Positions 35,191 through 45,106 of a stretch of DNA of 64,000 nucleotides are shown piece by piece. The notes beneath the pieces were generated by a model that was given only the letters and a program-made list of their open reading frames with translations, did no database searches and was not told the origin of the DNA. Position 1 is the stretch's first letter, and every line of letters starts with the position of its first letter. Origin of the DNA: Bacteroidia bacterium (GTDB lineage: Bacteria; Bacteroidota; Bacteroidia; Flavobacteriales; Flavobacteriaceae); the NCBI GenBank assembly GCA_030427585.1, contig JAUIBW010000006.1, positions 124,001 through 188,000 of the forward strand, given 5' to 3'. Made by a program: the position numbers and the translations under genes.

Positions 35191-38100
35191 ATGCTAAATA
35201 AAAGCATCAAATTTCTTATCGAGAACAAATTGGTTGCAGTCCTTATGGTTACTCTTTTTATTGGGTGGGGTGTAGTAAATGCCCCATTTGGTTGGAAAAC
35301 CGGTATATTACCTAGTGATCCTGTGGCAGTCGATGCTATACCCGATATTGGCGAAAACCAGCAAATTGTGTTTACAAAATGGCAGGGGCGGTCACCACAG
35401 GATATTGAGAATCAGATTACATATCCCTTAACTACTTCACTTTTAGGGGTTCCTGGAGTAAAAACTATTCGTAGCTCTTCAATGTTTGGGTTTTCTAGTA
35501 TTTACATCATTTTTGAAGAAGATGTAGAATTTTATTGGAGTAGGAGTCGTATCCTGGAAAAGCTCAATTCTTTACCATCAGGGCTATTGCCAAATGGAGT
35601 AAGTCCAAGTCTGGGACCAGATGCAACTGGACTGGGACAAATTTTTTGGTATACTTTAGAAGGACGGGACGAAAACGGAAATGTGACTGGTGGTTGGGAT
35701 TTACAAGAATTAAGAAGCATACAGGATTATTATGTAAAATATGCATTATCATCGGCAGGTGGGGTATCAGAGGTCGCTTCTATTGGTGGATACGTACAAG
35801 AATATCAGGTAGATGTACATCCAGAATTGATGCGTCAGTATAACATTAGTTTACAACAAATTGTTAATGCAGTTAAACAATCTAATCGGGATATTGGTGC
35901 ACAGACCTTAGAAATTAACCAGGCAGAATACCTTATTCGCGGTTTAGGATACATAAAATCTATAGGCGATATAGAAAATGCTGTAGTAACTTCAGAAGAA
36001 TTTACCTCAATTCGTATTAAAGATGTTGCTAGCGTTAGTTTAGGACCAGAAGCCAGAAGAGGTATCCTGGATAAAGAAGGGGCAGAAGTAGTAGGAGGTG
36101 TTGTTGTTGCACGTTATGGAGCAAACCCGTTAGAGGTTATCGATAATGTAAAAGATAAAATTAAAGAACTCAGTACGGGATTACCATCCAAACAATTAAA
36201 AGATGGTCGTACCTCGCAATTAACTATAGTCCCTTTTTATGATCGAACCGAACTAATTCATGAAACAATAGGTACACTTAACGAGGCTCTTACTTTAGAA
36301 ATTTTGATAACCTTTCTTGTTGTCATTATTATGGTATTTAATCTTAGAGCTTCTATTCTTATTTCTGGACTCTTACCTGTAGCCATTTTAATGGTTTTTA
36401 TAGCGATGAAATTGTTTAACGTTGATGCCAATATTGTTGCTTTATCTGGTATTGCTATTGCCATTGGTACTATGGTAGATGTGGGAGTGATACTTTCAGA
36501 AAACATTATCAGACATCTAGATAATAATAAAAACCATTTACCAGTAAATACAGTAGTATATAATGCTACTTCAGAAGTTTCTGGAGCAATATTAACAGCA
36601 GTACTCACTACTATAATCAGTTTTATACCAGTATTTACAATGATTGGAGCAGAAGGAAAACTGTTTAGACCCTTAGCATTTACCAAAACAATGGCGCTTA
36701 TTGCATCAATTATAGTGGCCCTGTTCTTTATCCCACCATTTGCTGCTTTTCTATTCAAAAAGAAAAATATAAAAACCTCGATGAGTTATATAATTAATGG
36801 TGTTTTAATTGTATTGGGGTGTATAGTAGTTCTTAATGGTATATGGTTAGGCATAATTTTAATAGCTTATGCAATAACAACTATTCTAGGGTTAAGAGGT
36901 GTGGTTTCACAAAAGTATATTAATTTAATAAATATTAGTATAGCAGTAATTACTATAGTATTTTTATTATCAGAGTATTGGAGGCCCATTGGAGTTGATA
37001 AAAGTATGTTTTCAAATTTCATTTTTGTAGGAATCATTTGCTTTGGATTGCTAGGTACTTTTACACTGTTTAGAAAGTATTATACCAGGATATTGGAATG
37101 GGCGTTGAATAATAAATTACTATTCTTATCTCTACCCGCTATTATCGTTGTTTTTGGTTTTTTAATCATGAAAAATATTGGAAAAGAATTTATGCCTTCA
37201 TTAAATGAGGGGTCTTTCTTATTGATGCCAACCACGTTATCACATGCTGGAGTGGCAGAAAATAAGAGGATTTTACAACAATTGGATATGGCAGTAGCAA
37301 GTATTCCCGAAATTAAAACCGTTGTTGGTAAAGCCGGAAGAACAGAATCCTCTTTTGATCCTGCTCCATTATCAATGTATGAGAATATTATTTTGTATAA
37401 ACCTGAGTATATGCTTAATGAAAATGGTAAGAGACAACGGTATAAGGTTAATGATGACGGTTTATTTATAAGCAAGGATGGTAATTTGATTGACAATAAA
37501 AACTATGATGTTAACCCAAGTAAAACCAGTAAAGCATCAAAAAAGAAATATTTCTCGATTAATAAAGAAAATCTTATTCCTGATAATAATGGAGAATTCT
37601 ACCGTAATTGGAGACCAGAAATCAAGAGTCCAGACGATATTTGGAGTGAAATCATAAACGTTACAAAATTACCTGGAGTAACTTCTGCTCCAAAGTTACA
37701 ACCAATAGAAACCCGATTGATAATGCTCCAAACAGGAATGCGTGCACCAATGGGGATTAAAGTAAAAGGACAAAGTTTAAAAGAAATTGAAGCTTTTGGA
37801 ATTCAATTAGAGGAAATATTAAAAGAGGTAGAAGGTGTAAAAGATGAGGCGGTTTTTGCTGACCGTATTGTTGGGAAACCTTATCTAATTTTGGATATTG
37901 ATCGAGAACAATTGGTTCGTTATGGAGTATCTGTTGAACAGGTTCAGCAAATTCTAGAAGTTGCAGTAGGAGGGATCTCACTTACGCAAACAGTTGAAGG
38001 TAGAGAACGTTATGGGGTACGAGTACGCTATCCCAGAGAACTTAGAGCTAACCCATCAGATCTTGCAACTATCTATGTGCCATTAAAAAGAGGAAGTTCG

Positions 38101-38922
38101 ATACCCTTAAGTGAATTGGTAGACATTCGTTATGAGCAGGGACCACAAGTAATAAAAAGTGAAGATACATTTTTGGTTGGCTATGTTTTGTTCGATAAAA
38201 AAGATGGTTTTGCAGAAGTAAATGTGGTTGAAAGTGCACAAAACCTAATAAAAACTAAGATTGATAATAATGAACTGATTGTTCCAAAAGGAATTACCTA
38301 TCAATTTACAGGTACTTATGAAAATCAACTGAGAGCAGAAAAGACATTATCGATTGTAGTACCACTAGCATTAATTATTATCTTTTTGATTCTTTATTTT
38401 CAGTTTCGCTCAATAACTACTTCATTAATAGTGTTTACAGGTATTGCAGTAGCTTTTGCCGGTGGATTTTTAATGATTTGGTTATATGGCCAGGATTGGT
38501 TTTTAAATATTAGTTTCTTTGGTAAAAACTTGCGAGAACTGTTTCAGGTTCATACCATCAATCTAAGTGTTGCGGTCTGGGTTGGTTTTATAGCCCTTTT
38601 TGGTATTGCTACAGATGATGGAGTGGTAATGGCAACTTATCTTAAACAGACGTTTGATAAAAATAAACCAAAATCCTTTGATGCTATTAAAACATCTGTT
38701 ATAGAAGCAGGAGAGCAGAGAATTCGTCCCTGCCTTATGACTACTGCAACTACAATTCTTGCACTACTACCAATTTTAACATCTACTGGTCGTGGGAGTG
38801 ATATTATGATACCTATGGCAATTCCTTCTTTTGGAGGAATGGGGATTGCACTTATAACATTATTTGTTGTCCCTGTATTATTTGGCTGGAAAGAAGAGAT
38901 AAAAATGAAAAATGTAAAGTGA
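35191..38922 (+). CDS. cusA: CusA/CzcA-family heavy-metal RND efflux pump
   Basis: 1243-residue inner-membrane proton-driven exporter for monovalent or divalent metals. The RND plan is clear: TM1 near 15, first porter domain, TM2-6 (about 345-530, TM4 with GTMVDVGVILSEN), an inner insertion of hydrophobic helices (535-650), second porter domain, TM8-12 including ATDDGVVMATYLKQ. It is longer than the usual 1040 residues because of the extra helices and a charged loop near 735-800. The last codons (MKNVK) are supplied by a heptamer array shared with the adjacent insertion. Copper cluster context favours Cu/Ag. Confidence 0.93.
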   Translation: MLNKSIKFLIENKLVAVLMVTLFIGWGVVNAPFGWKTGILPSDPVAVDAIPDIGENQQIVFTKWQGRSPQDIENQITYPLTTSLLGVPGVKTIRSSSMFGFSSIYIIFEEDVEFYWSRSRILEKLNSLPSGLLPNGVSPSLGPDATGLGQIFWYTLEGRDENGNVTGGWDLQELRSIQDYYVKYALSSAGGVSEVASIGGYVQEYQVDVHPELMRQYNISLQQIVNAVKQSNRDIGAQTLEINQAEYLIRGLGYIKSIGDIENAVVTSEEFTSIRIKDVASVSLGPEARRGILDKEGAEVVGGVVVARYGANPLEVIDNVKDKIKELSTGLPSKQLKDGRTSQLTIVPFYDRTELIHETIGTLNEALTLEILITFLVVIIMVFNLRASILISGLLPVAILMVFIAMKLFNVDANIVALSGIAIAIGTMVDVGVILSENIIRHLDNNKNHLPVNTVVYNATSEVSGAILTAVLTTIISFIPVFTMIGAEGKLFRPLAFTKTMALIASIIVALFFIPPFAAFLFKKKNIKTSMSYIINGVLIVLGCIVVLNGIWLGIILIAYAITTILGLRGVVSQKYINLINISIAVITIVFLLSEYWRPIGVDKSMFSNFIFVGIICFGLLGTFTLFRKYYTRILEWALNNKLLFLSLPAIIVVFGFLIMKNIGKEFMPSLNEGSFLLMPTTLSHAGVAENKRILQQLDMAVASIPEIKTVVGKAGRTESSFDPAPLSMYENIILYKPEYMLNENGKRQRYKVNDDGLFISKDGNLIDNKNYDVNPSKTSKASKKKYFSINKENLIPDNNGEFYRNWRPEIKSPDDIWSEIINVTKLPGVTSAPKLQPIETRLIMLQTGMRAPMGIKVKGQSLKEIEAFGIQLEEILKEVEGVKDEAVFADRIVGKPYLILDIDREQLVRYGVSVEQVQQILEVAVGGISLTQTVEGRERYGVRVRYPRELRANPSDLATIYVPLKRGSSIPLSELVDIRYEQGPQVIKSEDTFLVGYVLFDKKDGFAEVNVVESAQNLIKTKIDNNELIVPKGITYQFTGTYENQLRAEKTLSIVVPLALIIIFLILYFQFRSITTSLIVFTGIAVAFAGGFLMIWLYGQDWFLNISFFGKNLRELFQVHTINLSVAVWVGFIALFGIATDDGVVMATYLKQTFDKNKPKSFDAIKTSVIEAGEQRIRPCLMTTATTILALLPILTSTGRGSDIMIPMAIPSFGGMGIALITLFVVPVLFGWKEEIKMKNVK

Positions 38923-38938
38923 AAAATGTAAAAAATTA
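38904..38938 (+). repeat. Left heptamer array
   Basis: Four consecutive 7-base units of form A(A/G)TG(A/T)AA fill 38904-38931, and a degenerate unit follows. The array covers the stop codon of CusA. The same unit appears inverted at 39392-39440 on the far side of the four-helix-bundle gene. Confidence 0.75.
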
Positions 38939-38966
38939 GAGAGTATTTGATCATTGAATAAAAATT

Positions 38967-39320
38967 ATGAGTAAAAATATATTAAAAGAGAAGAGTTATG
39001 CATTTGCAGTAGAAATTGTAAAACTGACACAGATTCTCGTTTCTAATGAAAAAGAATATGTTATTAGTAAGCAGCTTTTACGAAGTGGAACTGCTATAGG
39101 AGCATTAATTAGAGAAGCAGAATTTGCACAAAGTAAAAAAGATTTCATTAACAAAATGAGTATCGGGTTAAAAGAAGCTAATGAGACTTTATATTGGATA
39201 GATTTAATTAAAGACACAGGATATATAGATATAACTATATACAAGCAATTATCTTCTGATGTTAAAGAGTTAGTAGCTATGCTTGTTAGTAGTATTAAAA
39301 CAACTAAATCCAGGTTATGA
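38967..39320 (+). CDS. Four-helix-bundle protein (23S rRNA intervening-sequence protein type)
   Basis: 117 residues of the four helix bundle/IVP family (SYAFAVEIVKLTQILV ... LLRSGTAIGALIREAEFAQS ... KEANETLYWIDLI). These small proteins are often scattered within Bacteroidota genomes and in rRNA intervening sequences; their function is unknown. It interrupts the CusA/TolC gene pair and is bracketed by inverted heptamer arrays, which suggests insertion as a unit. Its stop overlaps the ATG of the next gene. Confidence 0.9.
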   Translation: MSKNILKEKSYAFAVEIVKLTQILVSNEKEYVISKQLLRSGTAIGALIREAEFAQSKKDFINKMSIGLKEANETLYWIDLIKDTGYIDITIYKQLSSDVKELVAMLVSSIKTTKSRL

Positions 39321-40612
39321 TGAGATCAGGTATGTTCAATAAAGAAACTTTCATTAAGTTAGAAGTTTTAAAAACCTTTCATGGGGCAGCGTTTCATTTT
39401 TCATTTTTAGTTTTTCACTTTTCACTTTTCACTTTTCATTTAACACATGCTCAACAACTTGAATCATATATTCAAGAAGGGTGGAATAAAAATAATGATA
39501 TTCAGTCTTTTGAATTAAAGTATGCTATTGCAAAAGAAAAAATAAAAGAGGTAAATACGTTACCTAATACACAGTTGAGTGCGGGATATTTTGTAAGTGA
39601 ACCCGAAACACGTACAGGAGCACAACGTGCAAAATTTTCAGTCCAACAAAAATTGCCATGGTTTGGAACCATTACAGCAAGAGAGAATTATTCTACTGCT
39701 ATGGCAGAAACCGAATATGTAGATATTGTAATAGCAAAAAGAAAGTTAGCACTTTCGATTTCTCAATCGTATTATAAATTGTTTGCCATACAATACAAAC
39801 AAAAAATCCTCGAAGATAATATTCTATTACTGCAAACGTATGAGAAACTCGCACTAACGTCTGTTGAAGTGGGCAAAGCCTCTGCAGTTGATGTACTAAG
39901 GCTACAAATCCGTCAAAATGAATTGGAACAACATAAAGCAGTGCTTAAAGAAAATTTTATAGCAGAACAAATAGTTTTTAATGCTTTACTCAATAGGGAT
40001 TCTGATATTGATACAGTTGTTCCCAGTGAAATGAATATACCACAAGAAGACCCTATTACCAACAATAAAAACTTACAACTCAATCCAGAATTACTTAAAT
40101 ACGATAAGATATACGAAAGCATAGTACAATCAGAACTACTTAATCGAAAAGAAAAGGCTCCGCAAATTGGCTTTGGACTAGACTATATACCAGTTTCAGA
40201 AAGAAATGATGTTACTATAAGTGATAATGGTAAAGATATTATAATGCCCATGGTGTCTTTTTCTATACCAATATTTAATAAACGTCATGATTCCCGGACT
40301 CGTCAAAACGAATTACGTCAACAAGAAATTACAGCACAAAAAGAAGAACGGTTAAATCGCATGGAAACTATTCTAGGAAAGGCTATTTCAAATAGAAATA
40401 CTGCAAGAATCAAATACAATACCCAGAAAGAAAATTTAAAACAAGCCAAAAATGCAGAAGAAATATTAATAAAAAACTATGAAACAGGAACTATAGATTT
40501 TAATGATGTATTAGACATCCAGGAATTACAACTTAAATTTCAGCTAGATCAAATAGAGAGTATACAACTGTACTATATGCAAGCTGCGATTATCAATTAT
40601 TTAACAAATTAA
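39317..40612 (+). CDS. TolC/CusC-family outer-membrane efflux protein
   Basis: 431 residues. The mature part, from about residue 46 (QQLESYIQEGW), has the two alpha-barrel repeats of TolC-type channels with long coiled-coil helices (IAKEKIKEVNTLPNTQ, ALTSVEVGKASAVDVLRLQ, ILIKNYETGTIDFNDVLDIQ). It should complete a tripartite pump with CusA and CusB. The start at 39317 overlaps the preceding stop; ATG 39332 is an alternative. The signal-peptide core (FHFSFLVFHFSLFTFHL) is encoded by heptamer repeats, so the original N-terminus was probably replaced when the neighbouring unit inserted. Confidence 0.88.
   Translation: MMRSGMFNKETFIKLEVLKTFHGAAFHFSFLVFHFSLFTFHLTHAQQLESYIQEGWNKNNDIQSFELKYAIAKEKIKEVNTLPNTQLSAGYFVSEPETRTGAQRAKFSVQQKLPWFGTITARENYSTAMAETEYVDIVIAKRKLALSISQSYYKLFAIQYKQKILEDNILLLQTYEKLALTSVEVGKASAVDVLRLQIRQNELEQHKAVLKENFIAEQIVFNALLNRDSDIDTVVPSEMNIPQEDPITNNKNLQLNPELLKYDKIYESIVQSELLNRKEKAPQIGFGLDYIPVSERNDVTISDNGKDIIMPMVSFSIPIFNKRHDSRTRQNELRQQEITAQKEERLNRMETILGKAISNRNTARIKYNTQKENLKQAKNAEEILIKNYETGTIDFNDVLDIQELQLKFQLDQIESIQLYYMQAAIINYLTN
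39392..39440 (+). repeat. Right heptamer array inside the TolC-like signal sequence
   Basis: Seven consecutive 7-base units, mostly TTTCA(T/C)T, run without interruption through 39392-39440, inverted relative to the array at 38904. Because 7 is not a multiple of 3, the reading frame cycles and yields a Phe/His/Ser/Leu-rich hydrophobic stretch. Confidence 0.85.
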
Positions 40613-40638
40613 AAAACAACAATATAAAAAAGTAAAAA

Positions 40639-41202
40639 ATGAGAAACTTAAAAACTTATAATGTAAGCGTAATTGTAGTAACAATACTAGCATTAACAAT
40701 ACTATCATGCAAAGAGAATAATACATCTAAAACAGAAGAGAAACAAGATCATCATTCTGAGGTGGAGCATAAGCAGAGTCATAGCAATCATAACGTAGAA
40801 CAAACAACAGAAATTAAGTTTAAAGATGCTAAGACAGCAGAGATTTTTCAGCATTATATTCATATTAAAACAGCTTTGGTAAATACTGATGTAAAGGAAG
40901 TAAAGACAGGAGCACAAATGCTTACCAAAGTGACAGAAGATGAAGTGTTTAAATTAGCTATTGAGTCAATACTCAATACCGACGATATCGAAGCACAAAG
41001 AAAAGCGTTTACAGAAGTTACTACTCAAATGGAAACTTTGCTTAACGGAGCATTATCATCGGGAGAAGTTTATAAACAATATTGCCCAATGGCATTTGAT
41101 AATACAGGTGCATATTGGTTGTCTAAAGAAAAAGAAATTAGAAATCCATATTTTGGAGATCGTATGTTAAAATGTGGTAGTGTTTTCAAAACTATAAAAT
41201 AA
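40639..41202 (+). CDS. DUF3347 domain-containing lipoprotein
   Basis: 187 residues; signal with lipobox TILSC (C24), a His/Glu-rich linker (DHHSEVEHKQSHSNH, about 37-53) able to bind copper, then the DUF3347 domain (about 65-187) with the signature YCPMAFDN and the tail KEIRNPYFGD. Almost the same tail ends the CusB protein at 45099. Probably a periplasmic copper-binding partner of the pump. It lies between the TolC-like and regulator genes of the cluster. Confidence 0.88.
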   Translation: MRNLKTYNVSVIVVTILALTILSCKENNTSKTEEKQDHHSEVEHKQSHSNHNVEQTTEIKFKDAKTAEIFQHYIHIKTALVNTDVKEVKTGAQMLTKVTEDEVFKLAIESILNTDDIEAQRKAFTEVTTQMETLLNGALSSGEVYKQYCPMAFDNTGAYWLSKEKEIRNPYFGDRMLKCGSVFKTIK

Positions 41203-41250
41203 ATATATTTATCAGTAACTTCTTGATTTTCAAAACAATAATACTGTATA

Positions 41251-41811
41251 ATGAAGAAAGTTTTAATTAAAAACATGGTCTGTAACCGGTGTAAAACTGT
41301 ATTACAACAAGAGTTTACAAATGCCAAAATTTCTTTTGAAACAATAGAATTGGGAGAGGTCATTTTTAGTAATATCGATAGTACTGGATTTGAAAAAGTA
41401 AATGAGATTGTTACCCGTAATGGTTTCGAGATTATAGACGATGAAATAGCTTTTATTATCGAACAAGTGAAATCTTGTTTGATAAATGAATTATCAAAAG
41501 AAAACATAGTAAGTGAAAATCTATCTGATCTTATTTCAAAATATATACATAAGGACTATTCTGTGGTAAGTAAATTGTTTAGTAATAATGAAGGGTTGAC
41601 TATAGAAAAATATTTTATTCGTCTTAAGATTGAAAAAGCGAAGGAATACATTCAAATGGGAAATTTAAGTTTTTCTGAAATAGCATATGCATTGAATTAT
41701 AAAAGCGGGAGTCATTTGGCTAAACAATTTAAAACGATCACCGGGATGTCTATGAGTAGTTTTAAAAGCCTACAATCGTGGGATCGTCAACCATTAGACA
41801 AAATTGTATAA
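41251..41811 (+). CDS. AraC-type regulator with N-terminal metal-binding (HMA-like) domain
   Basis: 186 residues. The first 70 or so form a ferredoxin-like heavy-metal-associated fold with a CxxC site (MVCNRCKTVLQQEF), and the last hundred a two-HTH AraC domain (LSDLISKYIHKDYSVVSKLF, then LSFSEIAYALNYKSGSHLAKQF). The combination suggests direct sensing of Cu+ by the regulator, and the CopA gene follows 77 bp downstream. It may control the whole efflux cluster. Metal specificity is inferred from context. Confidence 0.87.
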   Translation: MKKVLIKNMVCNRCKTVLQQEFTNAKISFETIELGEVIFSNIDSTGFEKVNEIVTRNGFEIIDDEIAFIIEQVKSCLINELSKENIVSENLSDLISKYIHKDYSVVSKLFSNNEGLTIEKYFIRLKIEKAKEYIQMGNLSFSEIAYALNYKSGSHLAKQFKTITGMSMSSFKSLQSWDRQPLDKIV

Positions 41812-41888
41812 GAAGAAACCAAAATTATCAAATAAAAAGAAATGTGAACTCCATAATTTTAGTGATTAAACAATGATAAATAGTACTG

Positions 41889-44390
41889 ATGAAACACATA
41901 TATAAAATATCTGGGATGACTTGTAATGGCTGTAGAGGCCATGTAGAACATATGCTTGATACTATAGATGGGGTAACCAGTGTATCTGTTGATCTTGAGA
42001 AAGCAGAAGCAATTATTGAGACAGAAAAACACATTTCTTTAGCTGTTTTTCAAGAAAGATTAGCACAAGAAGGAGGACGTTATGGTATCTATCTTCCGGG
42101 GACACAAGATCGCGATGATAACCCAAAACAGGTTAAACCTATAGGAAAAGGTACTGGTGTTTTTTATTGCCCAATGCATTGCGAAGGGGATAAAACATAT
42201 AATACATTACAGGATTGCCCCGTATGTGGGATGGATCTGGTAGAAGAAGTAAGTTTATATACAATTACTACAGAACAATATAGCTGCCCGATGCACCCAG
42301 AAGTAATTAAAGATGCTCCAGGGTCCTGTTCGATTTGTGGTATGGATCTAATACTAGTACAACCAGATATTTCTGAAGAAGAGAAGAATTATAAAAAATT
42401 ACTAAAGAAATTCTGGATAGCTGTATTATTTACGGTTCCTATTTTTATAATAGCGATGTCGGATATGCTTTCGAGTAACCCTCTTAATGATATTTTAGAA
42501 TTAAAATACTGGAACTGGATTCAGTTTGTACTTTCCCTTCCTGTAGTGTTTTATGCTACCTGGATGTTTTTTGAACGCGCTTTACGTTCTATAATAATCA
42601 GGAATCTTAATATGTTTACTCTTATTGGTGTCGGTGCTGGTGTTGCATGGTTATTTAGTGTTTTAGCAATACTTTTTCCAGATTTTTTTCCAGATCAGTT
42701 TAAAACAGAATCAGGAACAGTACACGTTTATTTTGAAGCGACTACTGTTATCTTAACACTTGTGCTTATGGGACAAGTATTAGAATCACGGGCACATAGT
42801 AAAACAAATTCTGCGATTAAGGAGTTGCTAAAGCTTGTACCTAATACAGCAATACGTGTTGTAAATGGAATAGAGGAAGAAATTTCTATAGATAAGATAG
42901 AATTGAACGATATCCTACGTGTAAAACCTGGAGAAAAAATTCCTGTAGATGGATCAATTCTTCAAGGGCAAACATCTGTAGATGAGTCCATGATTACGGG
43001 CGAACCAATACCAGTAGATAAAACCGAAGGAGATCAGGTAAGTAGTGGGACAATTAACGGAAATCATTCTTTTTTATTGAAAGCAGAAAAAGTGGGAACC
43101 GAAACATTATTGTCAAAGATTATACAAATGGTGAATGATGCAAGTCGTAGTCGCGCACCAATTCAAAAACTTGCAGATATTGTTTCGGGATATTTTGTCC
43201 CTATAGTAGTTATTATAGCGCTACTTACATTTGCTGTTTGGGCGTTTTATGGCCCTGATCCTGCCTATGTTTATGCATTCGTAAATGCAATTGCTGTACT
43301 TATAATTGCCTGTCCATGTGCCTTAGGGCTGGCTACACCTATGTCTGTAATGGTAGGAGTTGGAAAAGGAGCCCAAAATGGTGTGCTCATTAAAAAGGCA
43401 GAAGCACTCGAGATTATGAACAAAGTTGATACGCTTATTGTAGATAAGACAGGAACCATAACTGAAGGAAAACCTACTGTTGAAGATGTAGTGCCTTTTG
43501 GAGATCGATTTGGTAAAGAAGAAATTCTCCAATACATCATCTCCCTTAATAATTTAAGTGAACATCCATTGGCTCGAGCAACAGTAAAATACGGAAAAGA
43601 ACAACATATCAAATTATTAGATGTAACCGAATTTAAAGCGATAACCGGAAAAGGAGTAGAAGGAAGTATTACAAATCTAAAAGTGATATTGGGTAATGAA
43701 AAAATGTTAGAATATGCTAATGTACCTATTTCAGATAAGCTTAAAAAGCAAGCTGAATCTTATCAAAGAAAAGGAAAAACAGTGTCTTATTTATCTATTG
43801 ATCAGGATATAGCAGGTTATATAGTAATAGGAGATAAAATTAAAGAAACTAGTAGTAAAACCATTAAGCAACTACAGGATAGAGGAATAGAAGTTATTAT
43901 GCTTACTGGGGATAATTATAATACTGCACATGCCGTAGCCAATGAACTTAATCTCACAAATTTTAAAGCAGAAATGCTACCCGAAGATAAACTCGGCGAA
44001 GTCGAAAAATTACAAAATAGTGGGAGAGTGGTTGCAATGGCTGGAGATGGCATAAATGATGCCCCGGCTCTAGCAAAAAGTGATGTTGGTATTGCAATGG
44101 GTACAGGTACCGATGTCGCAATAGAGAGTGCAACTATTACATTGGTAAAAGGAGATTTGCAAGGTATTGTGAAAGCAAAAAAATTAAGTGATAAAGTAAT
44201 GAAGAATATCAAACAAAATCTTTTCTTCGCACTTATTTATAACGTATTGGGGGTACCTATTGCCGCCGGAGTACTTTTTCCTTTTTTCGGGATTTTGTTG
44301 TCTCCCATGATTGCAGCTTTAGCAATGAGTTTTAGCTCTGTGTCGGTAATAACTAATGCTTTACGATTAAAAACAATACATATTAAATAG
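41889..44390 (+). CDS. copA: Copper-exporting P1B-type ATPase
   Basis: 833 residues. N-terminal HMA domain with [12 protein letters not shown], then two heavy-metal-binding zinc-ribbon-like modules (YCPMHCEG ... CPVCGMDL, and YSCPMHPEV ... CSICGMDL), eight membrane helices with the CPC ion site ([13 protein letters not shown]), actuator TGEP, phosphorylation site [11 protein letters not shown] locus (SEHPLARA) and hinge GDGINDAPA. These define Cu+/Ag+ export from the cytoplasm. The PepSY and CusB genes follow within 3 bp and by overlap. Confidence 0.95.
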   Translation: MKHIYKISGMTCNGCRGHVEHMLDTIDGVTSVSVDLEKAEAIIETEKHISLAVFQERLAQEGGRYGIYLPGTQDRDDNPKQVKPIGKGTGVFYCPMHCEGDKTYNTLQDCPVCGMDLVEEVSLYTITTEQYSCPMHPEVIKDAPGSCSICGMDLILVQPDISEEEKNYKKLLKKFWIAVLFTVPIFIIAMSDMLSSNPLNDILELKYWNWIQFVLSLPVVFYATWMFFERALRSIIIRNLNMFTLIGVGAGVAWLFSVLAILFPDFFPDQFKTESGTVHVYFEATTVILTLVLMGQVLESRAHSKTNSAIKELLKLVPNTAIRVVNGIEEEISIDKIELNDILRVKPGEKIPVDGSILQGQTSVDESMITGEPIPVDKTEGDQVSSGTINGNHSFLLKAEKVGTETLLSKIIQMVNDASRSRAPIQKLADIVSGYFVPIVVIIALLTFAVWAFYGPDPAYVYAFVNAIAVLIIACPCALGLATPMSVMVGVGKGAQNGVLIKKAEALEIMNKVDTLIVDKTGTITEGKPTVEDVVPFGDRFGKEEILQYIISLNNLSEHPLARATVKYGKEQHIKLLDVTEFKAITGKGVEGSITNLKVILGNEKMLEYANVPISDKLKKQAESYQRKGKTVSYLSIDQDIAGYIVIGDKIKETSSKTIKQLQDRGIEVIMLTGDNYNTAHAVANELNLTNFKAEMLPEDKLGEVEKLQNSGRVVAMAGDGINDAPALAKSDVGIAMGTGTDVAIESATITLVKGDLQGIVKAKKLSDKVMKNIKQNLFFALIYNVLGVPIAAGVLFPFFGILLSPMIAALAMSFSSVSVITNALRLKTIHIK

Positions 44391-44392
44391 AT

Positions 44393-45106
44393 ATGGTTAA
44401 AAGACAAACAGCAATAAAAATTAGAAAAGCACATAGGTATTTAGGCCTCTTTTTAGGAATTCAGTTTTTGCTATGGACTGTTAGTGGTTTATATTTTAGT
44501 TGGACAAATATTGATGATATTCATGGTGATCAATTTAAAAATGAAAATGTTAAGGTTATATCTTTTAAAGATTTGATAAAACCATCTCAAATAGAAACAA
44601 ATGATCCTATCCAATCACTAGAACTTAGAGAGGTTGCCGGGCAACCCTATTATTGGATAAATGATAAACAACTTTTTAACGCAAATACAGGAGTAGCAAA
44701 ACCAGAAATTACTTCTTCTGAAGCTTTAAAAATTGCAGAAAAGAATATGTCACCAGAATTAAAAGTAATTGGTATAGAAAAAATAGAAAAAGTAGGCAAT
44801 CATCATGAATATCGTGAAAGACCACTACCAGCCTATGTTGTTTCTTATGAACACTCTCAAAACGTAAAAGCATACATCTCGATAAAAGATGGAAGTTTTC
44901 AAAGAGTAAGACATCAATCGTGGCGTTGGTTTGATTTTCTTTGGATGACTCATACCATGGATTATGAAGGAAGAGATAATTTTAATACAATCATTCTTAG
45001 AGCCTTCTCTCTATTAGGATTAATAACGGTACTAAGCGGATTTACATTATGGTTTGTATCCTCACCAACTGTTAGAAAAATAAAAAAAAATAAGCGTCAT
45101 GAATAA
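44393..45106 (+). CDS. PepSY domain-containing membrane protein
   Basis: 237 residues: an N-terminal membrane helix (LGLFLGIQFLLWTVSGLYF, about 16-34), two PepSY-like periplasmic domains (about 60-180) and a second helix near the C-terminus (LLGLITVLSGFTLWFV). PepSY proteins of this type occur with metal transport and reduction genes. The stop overlaps the CusB start by 8 bp, so the two are coupled. Exact role unknown. Confidence 0.85.
   Translation: MVKRQTAIKIRKAHRYLGLFLGIQFLLWTVSGLYFSWTNIDDIHGDQFKNENVKVISFKDLIKPSQIETNDPIQSLELREVAGQPYYWINDKQLFNANTGVAKPEITSSEALKIAEKNMSPELKVIGIEKIEKVGNHHEYRERPLPAYVVSYEHSQNVKAYISIKDGSFQRVRHQSWRWFDFLWMTHTMDYEGRDNFNTIILRAFSLLGLITVLSGFTLWFVSSPTVRKIKKNKRHE

Noticed and set aside
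36258..36758. 166-codon open frame antisense to CusA
   Set aside because: It lies over the transmembrane region of CusA, where codon bias leaves the opposite strand open; no recognisable protein.
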